From an uncultured Prevotella sp. (GTDB lineage: Bacteria; Bacteroidota; Bacteroidia; Bacteroidales; Bacteroidaceae): a DNA stretch of 64,000 bases. A program made the position numbers and the translations under genes. The notes beneath the pieces are model-generated. The model searched no databases, had not been told where the DNA came from, and saw only the letters and a list, made by a program, of their open reading frames with translations. This document shows, piece by piece, positions 35,361 through 42,600 of the stretch. The stretch covers positions 6,715-70,714 of the forward strand of contig CAMZBS010000002.1 of the NCBI GenBank assembly GCA_947304695.1, read 5' to 3'. Within the stretch, counting starts at the first letter, position 1. Every line of letters begins with the position of its first letter.

Positions 35361-36281
35361 TTACAGCAGCGTGACCAGCAGCGGAATGGTGATCATGGAA
35401 AGGAGGGTGGTGACAAAGGTGGTCTCGGTGATGAGCGTGGTGTCCTTGCCATAACGCAGGCAGAGGATGGTGCCGTAGGTGGCTACGGGCATGGCGATGA
35501 CCACCGTGTTGATGCCCACCACGAAGGGAGAAAAGCCCATGGGACGGCAAAGGAAATAGATGCCCAGGGGCAGCACGACGAGCCGCAGGAGCGTGGTGAC
35601 GTAGACCACACGGTTGCCCAGCATGGCCCGCAGCGGCAGGTTTGACATGGACGAGCCGATGATGAGCAGGGCGGCAGGCACGGTGATGTTGCCCAGCATG
35701 GTGAGCGGCTGGCTGATGAAGGCGGGAATGTTGTCTATCTGCAAGGCCACAATGAGCATGGTGAGATAGGCGGCCAGCATGGGCGTGGAATAGAGGGTCT
35801 TCAGTTTGGCCCTAACAGTGGAGAGCTGGGTGTCCAGGCTCTCGTCTTTTGCAATGAGCATGTTGCCCACGGTGAAGACGGCAAAGGTGTTGACAACATT
35901 GAGCAAGGCGGCGTAGAACACGGCCTCATGGCCGAAGATGGAGGCCACGACGGGATAGCCCATGAAGCCCACATTGCCGAACATGAGGGCGAAGCCCACC
36001 ACACCCTCATCGTCAGGGCGGCGCACAATGTAGCGCGGCAACACGAAGGCAATGGCCGCCAGCACGATGTAGGTTATCAAGCTGATGGCCAGCAGGGGAA
36101 GGATGAAACGGCGGTCGGGCAAGGTGCCGGTCATGGCCGACGACAGGATGAGTGCCGGGCAGGAAATGTCGATGACCAACTTAGAGAGGCGCTTGTCGAA
36201 CGTGCCTCCCATATAACCCAGTTTGCCTGCCACGTAGCCCACTACGACAATGGCAAAGAGGGTCAGCATGACTACCAGCAT
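35361..36281 (-). CDS. AEC (auxin efflux carrier) family permease
   Basis: The 306-aa protein has about ten hydrophobic helices and the AEC pattern: MLTLFAIVVVGYVAGKLG, then SKLVIDISCPALILSS in the first half, and MFGNVGFMGYPVV repeated in style by GINTVVIAMPVATYGT in the second. Bacterial members move dicarboxylates such as malate or other organic anions. It is the last gene of a minus-strand unit with a porin, a sodium symporter and a beta-barrel protein, with 2 bases between it and the preceding gene. Confidence 0.9.
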   Translation of the reverse strand: MLVVMLTLFAIVVVGYVAGKLGYMGGTFDKRLSKLVIDISCPALILSSAMTGTLPDRRFILPLLAISLITYIVLAAIAFVLPRYIVRRPDDEGVVGFALMFGNVGFMGYPVVASIFGHEAVFYAALLNVVNTFAVFTVGNMLIAKDESLDTQLSTVRAKLKTLYSTPMLAAYLTMLIVALQIDNIPAFISQPLTMLGNITVPAALLIIGSSMSNLPLRAMLGNRVVYVTTLLRLVVLPLGIYFLCRPMGFSPFVVGINTVVIAMPVATYGTILCLRYGKDTTLITETTFVTTLLSMITIPLLVTLL

Positions 36282-36283
36282 GG

Positions 36284-36931
36284 TCAGAACTCGATGGGGA
36301 ACTTATAGCCCAGCGTCAGCTGGAACACGCTGTTGTGATAGTCGTCGCCGCCTTTCAGAATCGGTGTGACACCCAGGTTGTAACGGGCATCGAGCACAAT
36401 GTTGCGGTACTCAAAGGAAAGACCCATGGGCACGGAGAGCATGAACTTGCGCATCTCGACCGTCTCGCCCTGTTCCGTCGATAACTGATTCAGGAGCTGG
36501 TCTACATCGGCCGTCACACCGTCGGTACGTGCTGTGGCCTTGGTGCGGAAGCCGGGCTGTATGCCAGCCTTGAGGGCCAGTCCGGGCAGCACATACCAGT
36601 TGAGCATCACGGGCACATTGACAAAGTCAAGGTCGAGTTCCACCTTTCCGTCGTCGTCTTTGTCTACTGCGCCCTGGTCGGAATAGAGAATGGCAGCCGA
36701 GAAACTGAGATAGTCGGTCGTGTGATACTCCATCTCCATGCCGAAGACGTAGCCGAACTTGGCACGGTTGTAGTCGGTCATCGTCGATAGGTTCATGCCC
36801 ACACGGGCCTGCACCGTGACGTCGCCCTCTTCGTGCTGGGCACTCGCGGAAAGCGGGAAAAGCGTGAGTAGGGAGAAGAGCCAAAGGCCCTTCGCCCTAC
36901 CCAACAGTTTGCTTAGATTGTTTTTTCTCAT
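36284..36931 (-). CDS. Outer-membrane beta-barrel protein (PorT-like fold)
   Basis: The 215-aa product has a signal peptide (to about residue 31, SASAQ) and alternating hydrophobic strands ending in a C-terminal aromatic (LGYKFPIEF). Typical phrases are VQARVGMNLSTMTDY, FVNVPVMLNWYV and LKAGIQPGF. It belongs to the broad outer_membrane_beta-barrel family of Bacteroidetes; the specific role is unknown. It sits between the sodium symporter (16-base gap) and the AEC permease (2-base gap). Confidence 0.8.
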   Translation of the reverse strand: MRKNNLSKLLGRAKGLWLFSLLTLFPLSASAQHEEGDVTVQARVGMNLSTMTDYNRAKFGYVFGMEMEYHTTDYLSFSAAILYSDQGAVDKDDDGKVELDLDFVNVPVMLNWYVLPGLALKAGIQPGFRTKATARTDGVTADVDQLLNQLSTEQGETVEMRKFMLSVPMGLSFEYRNIVLDARYNLGVTPILKGGDDYHNSVFQLTLGYKFPIEF

Positions 36932-36947
36932 ATATGAAAGAATAAGA

Positions 36948-38474
36948 TCAGGCTTTGTAGCACTGGAAGATCTGGTCTACCGTCTCGCGCTTCATCTTGG
37001 GCGACAGCAGACTGACAATCCACACCACGGGGAAACCGCCCACCATGGCGATGGCACCGCAGTTGATGGGGTTGATGGGATTGCCCAGGAGCATGTTGAC
37101 CACGGTCAGGCCAACGCCCCAGATGAAGCAGGCCCAGACGGAGGCTGCCGTCACGCCACGCCAGTAGAGTCCCAGCATGAAGGGAGCCAGGAAGGCTCCG
37201 GCCAGCGCGCCCCAGGAGATGCCCATGAGCTGGGCAATGAAGGTGGGGGGATTGAGGGCGATGAGCAGCGAGATGGCAATGAAGAACATGATGAGCACAC
37301 GCATGACCACCACCTTGCGACGCTCAATCTTCTCGGCCACAACGTCGTCGATGGTGCCTTCCTCCACCTCGCCGGGCAGCGACTTCTTGTCGCGATAGAT
37401 CAGGTCGAGCGTCATGGTGGAGCTGGAAGTGAGCACCAGCGAGGCCAGCGTCGACATGGAGGCCGACAGTACCAGCAGCACCACCAGGGCAATGAGCACG
37501 TCGGGCAGGGTGACGAGCATGGCCGGCACAATAGAGTCGAAGGCAATCTTGCCGTTGGCACCGATGACGGGGTCGTACAGGCGTCCGAAGCCACCGAGGA
37601 AATAGCAGCCGCCTGCCACGATGAAGGCGAAGATGGTTGAGATGACGGTGCCGCGCTTGATGGCTGCCTCGTCGGTGATGGAGTAGAACTTACCCACCAT
37701 CTGGGGCAGTCCCATCGTGCCAAGCGAAGTCAGGACGATGACACCCAGGAGTCCCCACGGGTCGGGACCGAAGAGATCGGTGAAGCCACCCGAACCACTC
37801 ACCGTGCTGCCGTCGGCAGGCAGTGCAGCCAGCCGTTCCACGGCTTGTGTCAGTCCGCCCTGGGCATTGAGCACGGCTGCAATGACGGCCACGATGCCGA
37901 AGAGCATGATGATGCCCTGGATGAAGTCGTTCATGGCCGTGGCCTTGTAGCCGCCCAGGATGACATAGACAGCCGTGAGGATCGACATGATGACCACGCA
38001 ATATTCGTAGGGAATGTTGAAGCCCATCTCAAAGAGCCTTGAGATGCCACTGTAAACGCCTGCGGTGTAGGGGATGAGGAACACGAAGGCAATGACGGAA
38101 GCCGTCACGCGCAGTCCCTGGTCGCCAAAGCGGGTGCCGAAGAAGTCAGGCATGGTGCGGCTCTCAATGTGCTGCGTCATCAGCTTGGTGCGCTTGCCCA
38201 GGATGATCCAGGCCAGGAGGGAGCCGATAAGGGCGTTGCCAATGCCAATCCAGGCACTGGACAGACCGTATTTCCAACCGAACTGTCCGGCATAGCCCAC
38301 AAAGACCACTGCCGAGAAATAACTGGTGCCGAAGGCAAAGGCCGTCAGCCAGGGACCTACGGCACGTCCGCCCAGCACAAATCCGTCAACACTGCTGGCC
38401 TGCTTGCGGGTGTAGAGACCCACGCCAATCATCACGGCCAGAAAGATGATGGTTAAAAGTACTTTTATGACCAT
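36948..38474 (-). CDS. Sodium:solute symporter (SSS family)
   Basis: The 508-aa protein has about 13 membrane helices and SSS signatures: SVDGFVLGGRAVGPWLTAF, then FGTSYFSAVVFVGYAG, and VILGGYKATAMNDFIQGIIM. It uses a sodium gradient to import a small solute. Overall look is PutP-like, but substrate residues cannot be assigned. It follows a porin by 14 bases, which suggests the porin lets the substrate cross the outer membrane. Confidence 0.93.
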   Translation of the reverse strand: MVIKVLLTIIFLAVMIGVGLYTRKQASSVDGFVLGGRAVGPWLTAFAFGTSYFSAVVFVGYAGQFGWKYGLSSAWIGIGNALIGSLLAWIILGKRTKLMTQHIESRTMPDFFGTRFGDQGLRVTASVIAFVFLIPYTAGVYSGISRLFEMGFNIPYEYCVVIMSILTAVYVILGGYKATAMNDFIQGIIMLFGIVAVIAAVLNAQGGLTQAVERLAALPADGSTVSGSGGFTDLFGPDPWGLLGVIVLTSLGTMGLPQMVGKFYSITDEAAIKRGTVISTIFAFIVAGGCYFLGGFGRLYDPVIGANGKIAFDSIVPAMLVTLPDVLIALVVLLVLSASMSTLASLVLTSSSTMTLDLIYRDKKSLPGEVEEGTIDDVVAEKIERRKVVVMRVLIMFFIAISLLIALNPPTFIAQLMGISWGALAGAFLAPFMLGLYWRGVTAASVWACFIWGVGLTVVNMLLGNPINPINCGAIAMVGGFPVVWIVSLLSPKMKRETVDQIFQCYKA

Positions 38475-38488
38475 TGTTCTTTTACGAT

Positions 38489-39592
38489 TTAAAACGCTAC
38501 CTGCACCTGTGCCTGCAGCCAGTTATAGTCTTTGCCCAGCATGTCGCCACAGAGGCAGCGGGTGTACTGCAGCTGAAGGCGGCACTTCTTGTAGAACCAG
38601 TATTGCAGACCCAGTGTGAGGTTGGTCTGATCCCAGCCGTCGACATCGGTGTTGCGGTCGAACGTCTCGCCGCTGGCCACAATGTCGAGGGCGTCGTAGA
38701 CGGGAATGGCCGTCGTGACATAGCCGCCACGTGAGCCTACGTCGCCGTCCTCGCCACCCAGCCACTCTGCACGGATGCTGGCTGGACGGGCCTCTTTGTA
38801 CTGTCCGGGAGAATAGGGTAGGGTCTTATATTCGGCACCCACGCTGTAGCGGTTGCGCTTGTAGTTGTCGCCCACGTTGATGGTGGGGTTCCAGGCTGCC
38901 TTGTTCACGGCACAGCCCGTGCCTAAATAGCCACTGCCCACAATGCGCAGTCCGTCGAAGGGGCGCACTTCAAGTTTGGCCAGGAAGTCTTTCTGGTTGT
39001 TCAGGTCTCTACGGTTGATGCCCTGGCCACTCATGAGTGCCAGTTCGTAGTGCAGCAGGTGTCGGTTGTTGGTTGTCGGTAAAAGGTCACCAAAGACCAT
39101 CAAGCCCTGGTCGCGACCGTAGTTCACACCGTTCAGCGGGTCGGGACCCTCACCGGCCAGATAGAGCACAGCCTGGGAATAGATATCAATCAGCTCCAGC
39201 TGGGTGGGCGACATGGGATTCTCCATCGTGTAGGAATGCTTGAACTGTCCCAGACGCACGGTCAGTGATTTGTCTTTGGTAATACGGTAGTCGGTGTAGA
39301 ACTCCTGTACCACACTTGAAAAGTCATGCATGAACAGGAACGACCAGCGGTCGGTGATTTGCGCCTTGGCCCACAGCAAGGTGCGCTTCAGATTGTAGGA
39401 GTTGGTTTTCTGGTCGTTGGCATCCTGATAAGACCAGCCTCCCTGGGCATAGCCGTTGAAGGTAATTCTTGAAGTTAAGTCTTTCATCCAGTCGGAATCA
39501 GCTTTCTTGGCATTTTGCCCCATGGCCGCCGTACTGCTGAGAACAGCCAGCAGCAGCGACAACGTGGCCAGTTTCTTGGTTGATTTTTTCAT
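38489..39592 (-). CDS. Porin O/P-type outer-membrane channel
   Basis: The 367-aa protein has a signal peptide ending near residue 25 (AAMGQ) and a beta-barrel of the phosphate-selective porin O and P family (ITFNGYAQGGWSYQDA, RLGQFKHSYTMENP, GLQYWFYKKCRLQLQYT) with a terminal Phe. It heads the minus-strand operon porin - SSS symporter - beta-barrel - AEC. In Bacteroidetes this family is not restricted to phosphate, so the solute is unknown. Confidence 0.88.
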   Translation of the reverse strand: MKKSTKKLATLSLLLAVLSSTAAMGQNAKKADSDWMKDLTSRITFNGYAQGGWSYQDANDQKTNSYNLKRTLLWAKAQITDRWSFLFMHDFSSVVQEFYTDYRITKDKSLTVRLGQFKHSYTMENPMSPTQLELIDIYSQAVLYLAGEGPDPLNGVNYGRDQGLMVFGDLLPTTNNRHLLHYELALMSGQGINRRDLNNQKDFLAKLEVRPFDGLRIVGSGYLGTGCAVNKAAWNPTINVGDNYKRNRYSVGAEYKTLPYSPGQYKEARPASIRAEWLGGEDGDVGSRGGYVTTAIPVYDALDIVASGETFDRNTDVDGWDQTNLTLGLQYWFYKKCRLQLQYTRCLCGDMLGKDYNWLQAQVQVAF

Positions 39593-39632
39593 TTTGACAA
39601 TTGTTTAAGTTCAGTTTCGTTCTTTTTGTTGG

Positions 39633-39689
39633 CAAAAGTACACATTTTCCGACGTTCTTGCAAACTTTTCTCGGAAAATGTGTACTTTT
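39633..39689 (-). promoter_or_regulatory. Consensus promoter embedded in a perfect 19-bp inverted repeat
   Basis: On the minus strand TTTG (39664-39661), 20 bases, then TACTTTTG (39640-39633) form a near-ideal promoter 41 bases before the porin gene. The arms 39634-39652 and 39671-39689 are perfectly complementary over 19 bases, with an 18-base centre that holds the -33 element. Confidence 0.8.
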
Positions 39690-39709
39690 CTTTATTTTAG
39701 TGGCTCTCT

Positions 39710-40588
39710 TTAATAGGTCTCTTCAATGATGCCGCCCCAGTCGGTCTCAGCCTTGAAAGAGAAGCTGTTCTCCTGTTCGAAGAACGAGCCGGAGTATTCG
39801 GTAATCATGTTGCGCTTCATTGGAATGCCCGTGAACTTGCGCTGCACAACGGTGTTGTTGTTGGCATCGCGGGCTGTCACCGTAACATCGAGTGTAGCTT
39901 CGTCGCTCTGAAGGAACGTGTAGAGAGGCAGCGTAAGGGGTGTTTCAAGTCCGTCGACCCTGTAGAGCCGTTCCTGACGTGAGTTCACATCGCCACCGTA
40001 GCCTGTCACCGCATTCAGCACCCCGCTGCCGCCGGTGTAGAGGAAGTGCATGCGCACCACATTGGCAGGCAGGTTGTCGTTCACGATAAAGCGGAGCAGC
40101 GACGAGGCACGGGCCAGTGTGATGTCGTGGGTCTTAGCCTCGTTGGTCACTTCTATGTCACCATAATAATAAAAGGTGTCGGAAAAGCCCGTACTGTTTG
40201 TGAACTGTATGGATTCAGGATGGGCCAGCGTGGGATTCGACGAACAGCTGTGTGCAATGACCAGTACCTGATAGGTGCCGGGAGTCAGGCGGAACGCCAC
40301 CTGTCCGTAGTCGCTGTCAGTCTTTGACTGATCCAGGCTCTTCACCTTGTTGCCGTTCTGATAGAGCACATAGTTCAGTCGCTCGGAGTAGCCGGTGATG
40401 TCGACTAAAGCACGCGTCGTATAGGGCACCTGCCGGAAAGACGACACGCGCAGCACCAGGTTACAGTCGTCCAGCTTCTGTTCCGTCTGGCCTGTTGTTT
40501 CTTCGTCAAGCACAGGCTTCTCACACGACAGCAGGCACAATGCCCCCATCAATACACATCCAATAAGAGAAAAGAAAGTTGTTTTCAT
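39710..40588 (-). CDS. FimB/Mfa2-like fimbrial subunit lipoprotein
   Basis: The start at 40588 (MKTTFFSLIGCVL) gives a lipoprotein signal with lipobox LLSC; the open frame extends further upstream but that part is the 3' end of tmRNA. The 292-aa product has the Mfa2/FimB pattern: strand-rich, LTPGTYQVLVIAHSC, then DITLARASSLLRFIV. Such proteins anchor or regulate the length of Mfa-type fimbriae. No fimbrial shaft gene is adjacent, so this is an orphan copy or works with a distant locus. Confidence 0.75.
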   Translation of the reverse strand: MKTTFFSLIGCVLMGALCLLSCEKPVLDEETTGQTEQKLDDCNLVLRVSSFRQVPYTTRALVDITGYSERLNYVLYQNGNKVKSLDQSKTDSDYGQVAFRLTPGTYQVLVIAHSCSSNPTLAHPESIQFTNSTGFSDTFYYYGDIEVTNEAKTHDITLARASSLLRFIVNDNLPANVVRMHFLYTGGSGVLNAVTGYGGDVNSRQERLYRVDGLETPLTLPLYTFLQSDEATLDVTVTARDANNNTVVQRKFTGIPMKRNMITEYSGSFFEQENSFSFKAETDWGGIIEETY

Positions 40589-40607
40589 ACGTATTAAGAA
40601 TTGATAG

Positions 40608-41006
40608 TGGAAGTGGAGGGAGTCGAACCCTCGTCCGCACAAGGAAACCATACGCTTTCTACACGCTTATCTTGGACTTTGTTTTCGTGCTGCAACAAGA
40701 CCCAAGCCACCAATCACAGCCTTATCTCCTAAATTTTCATCAACCAATCGGAGCCTTGGCCGACTATTCCCGATTTTCCTGCGCCGCCTGATCCGTAAGA
40801 TTCGGGACAATATCCCCGGGGCGACGTCTCGTTCCTCTACCTTGTAGTGGAATTAAGCTCAAAATCTACTGTGCTTCGATTAAGCAGCGAGAGCATACTC
40901 ATAGTTGCCAATTAATTTTCCTACAGAAGAGATTAAGGAGCCTCCCATAGCCCAGCTCCGCGTGCTTACGTACCATCTCGACTTGCCGTCAAATCCAGTC
41001 ACCCCC
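40608..41006 (-). ncRNA. ssrA: tmRNA
   Basis: The 5' strand of the acceptor stem is GGGGGTG (41006-41000) and the 3' strand CACTTCC (40615-40609), compatible with two G-U pairs. TGGATTTGACGG near the 5' end and the T arm GAGGGTTCGACTCCCTC near the 3' end are diagnostic. The tag reading frame runs 40909-40880: GGC AAC TAT GAG TAT GCT CTC GCT GCT TAA, giving GNYEYALAA. CCA is not encoded at the 3' end (ACTA follows the acceptor). tmRNA rescues stalled ribosomes with SmpB and marks the product for proteolysis. Confidence 0.97.
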
Positions 41007-41031
41007 AGATTGTAGATGTCGTAATCGGGTG

Positions 41032-41039
41032 CAAAGATA
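41032..41039 (-). promoter_or_regulatory. -7 element (TATCTTTG) of tmRNA
   Basis: TATCTTTG on the minus strand fits TAnnTTTG and lies 25 bases upstream of the predicted 5' end of tmRNA, leaving a short precursor leader. Confidence 0.7.
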
Positions 41040-41097
41040 AAAAAAACCGAAAGAAATCCCGCCTAAGTCGGAAACTTTTTGAGATTTTTAAGCATTT

Positions 41098-41141
41098 AGA
41101 GTCAAATAGGCGGCAATTGAGAGTCAAATACCGCCTAATTA
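41098..41141. repeat. 22-bp tandem repeat pair with a 7-bp inverted repeat
   Basis: AGAGTCAAATA starts at 41098 and again at 41120, 22 bp apart. TAGGCGG (from 41107) and CCGCCTA (from 41131) in the two units are complementary and could form a hairpin. The element lies between the tmRNA promoter and the end of the Abi-like gene. Confidence 0.6.
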
Positions 41142-41169
41142 TCGTAATTCCTTCTATGCTAAAGAAGAA

Positions 41170-41607
41170 TTATTGCCATAATGGCTCCTGTTCCCAGTTC
41201 TGCGGAAAACCGAGCGCACCTACATGTACATTGGGGAACATAGAGAAAAGTTGTTGCAAGTCCAAAGTCAGCGTATTCTGAGGGTCAATTATGTTCAGCC
41301 AGTAGCGAATGATGGCTAGCACGAAATAGACGCGCTGAGTACCTATTGTGGGCTGCGCAATGAAAGTTCCACGAGGATGACGTGGCATTAGCGGACGAAC
41401 GCCAAGAGTTCGGTTCCACAGGCGTGCATGGTGGGCACAGATGTTGCGTACATAGACCAACGTATGTAGCCATGAAGCAAACACTGTATCGCTCACCCCG
41501 AATACAGCAGCTGCCGCCTCGTTAGTGAACGTCAAACCTCGCTGCTTCAGGATGCCAATCTGGCTGGCAAAAGTCTGGATTTGTTTCGGATATAGAACCT
41601 TGGGCAT
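41170..41607 (-). CDS. Internally deleted Abi_2 (AbiD/AbiF) family protein, HEPN motif kept
   Basis: Abi_2 proteins are about 300 aa; this frame encodes 145. Its first 35 or so residues (LYPKQIQTFASQIGILKQRG) resemble the family N-terminus. From about residue 36 it continues with the C-terminal third: FGVSDTVFASWLHTL and then VRNICAHHARLWNR, the HEPN RNase motif (R-x4-H). The middle of the family is absent, so an in-frame deletion seems to have joined the two ends. The gene retains an ATG and a -7 element upstream. It may be a dead relic or a minimal HEPN protein. Abi_2 members act in abortive infection against phages. Confidence 0.7.
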   Translation of the reverse strand: MPKVLYPKQIQTFASQIGILKQRGLTFTNEAAAAVFGVSDTVFASWLHTLVYVRNICAHHARLWNRTLGVRPLMPRHPRGTFIAQPTIGTQRVYFVLAIIRYWLNIIDPQNTLTLDLQQLFSMFPNVHVGALGFPQNWEQEPLWQ

Positions 41608-41619
41608 AATTCTATTAAA

Positions 41620-41686
41620 TGAAAAGGCTCACCCTGAGCGCGCTGATCTGACGAGAAGCGGGGTGAGCTTGTTGAGTGCAAAGGTA
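41620..41686 (-). promoter_or_regulatory. Promoter with leader hairpin before the Abi-like gene
   Basis: On the minus strand TACCTTTG (41686-41679) is followed by GCTCACCC (41668-41661), which pairs with GGGTGAGC (41634-41627). A U-rich stretch, CTTTTCATTT, follows the hairpin. It could be a leftover terminator or an attenuator in the 5' leader of the Abi-like gene. Confidence 0.5.
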
Positions 41687-41830
41687 CAAATTATTTTCGA
41701 ACTACCAATGAAATCATCGAATTATTTGCATGTTTTTAAGGAAATTCACTACCCAACATTGGGCAATCTGTGCACAAATATAGTAAATTTGACAAAAATA
41801 TAGCAGCAGGCACAAATAATAGCCAAGCAT

Positions 41831-42322
41831 TCATTTCTCGCAGAGCCAGTATTCCTCGCCGTCCTTCGGCTTGCGGAAGGTCTCGTTGATCATCTCCACC
41901 AGGTCGACCGTTCGCTGATAAGGCACGTTCTCCTCAATCAGCGCCTGAATTTCGTCATCGTCTAGCCATAATCGCTCCCCTATATTAAATAGGTGCAGGG
42001 CCTGTGCATAAAGTTGGCGGTGGTCGAGGTTGTCCGTAAAGTCAATGTTCTTGCCTGCAGGGATGCCCACGCAGACGAAGCGTCGCAAACCCGTGGGATC
42101 CACCAGTGGCTGCAGCTGGTTCGTAGTGCCGATAAATGAGGTGTAGCGGCGATACTGCTTGATGGTCTTGCCGTAGGGTGGACGGAATTTTACGTCGCTC
42201 GACGACAGCAGGAACTTCAGTACAACCTGCTGCGAGTTGGTGGTCTTGTCGAACTCGTCGATGTTGATGAGCGCAAACGACGTCAGCGCGATGTTCAGGT
42301 CGAACTCGTTCTTGAAGTTCAT
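41831..42322 (-). pseudogene. Fragment of a VirE-family (primase/helicase-like) protein
   Basis: The 163-aa frame contains the ATPase middle of Bacteroidetes VirE proteins: LTSFALINIDEFDKTTNSQQ (Walker B), VKFRPPYGKTIKQYRRY and SFIGTTNQLQPLVDPTG followed by RRFVCV. The Walker A part and the BT4734-like N-terminal domain are missing upstream, where the sequence turns into a repeat array. Full-length proteins belong to mobile elements, so this marks a decayed insertion next to the Abi relic. The start at 42322 is simply the first ATG. Confidence 0.75.
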
Positions 42323-42340
42323 TCTTCTATTTTTCTTCAA

Positions 42341-42384
42341 TTAAACCTCTACTAACCATCTATTAAACTTCTACAAACAGAGTA
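42341..42384. repeat. 22-bp repeat pair
   Basis: TTAAACCTCTAC starts at 42341 and TTAAACTTCTAC at 42363, 22 bp apart. The pair lies immediately left of the 21-bp palindrome array. Confidence 0.5.
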
Positions 42385-42392
42385 GGTGTTCT

Positions 42393-42449
42393 TTAAGCGC
42401 GTTTAAGAACCCGTTAAGCGCGTTTAAGACCTCCCTAAGCGCGCTTAAG
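42393..42449. repeat. Tandem palindromic repeat array, 21-bp period, three copies
   Basis: TTAAGCGCGTTTAAG starts at 42393 and 42414, and CTAAGCGCGCTTAAG at 42435, exactly 21 bp apart. The core is the same as at 2936-2970. The array lies about 90 bases upstream of a possible promoter of the polysaccharide operon and 150 bases before its first gene. Confidence 0.8.
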
Positions 42450-42540
42450 TCCCACCTGTTTTCAATAAAAGCCACTTCTTGTTTTGTGAGTTTATGAATT
42501 ATTCAGGCAAAGAAAATCAATAAAATGAGTTCCTTTGCAA

Positions 42541-42548
42541 TATTTTTG
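42541..42548 (+). promoter_or_regulatory. Possible -7 element (TATTTTTG) of the polysaccharide operon
   Basis: TATTTTTG fits TAnnTTTG, 52 bases before the first gene of the operon. A near match, TTCCTTTG, lies at 42530-42537. No -33 element is convincing. Confidence 0.45.
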
Positions 42549-42600
42549 GCAAAAAGAAGTTATATAATTAAAAAACATAAACACCCTTAAGGAACAAGAA

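Noticed and set aside
40589..40651. Upstream extension of the fimbrial-subunit-like frame
   Set aside because: These codons lie largely in the 3' end and acceptor stem of tmRNA; the lipoprotein signal begins at 40588.
41525..41803. 92-codon plus-strand frame over the Abi leader
   Set aside because: It is antisense to the Abi start and crosses its promoter and hairpin; no motif.
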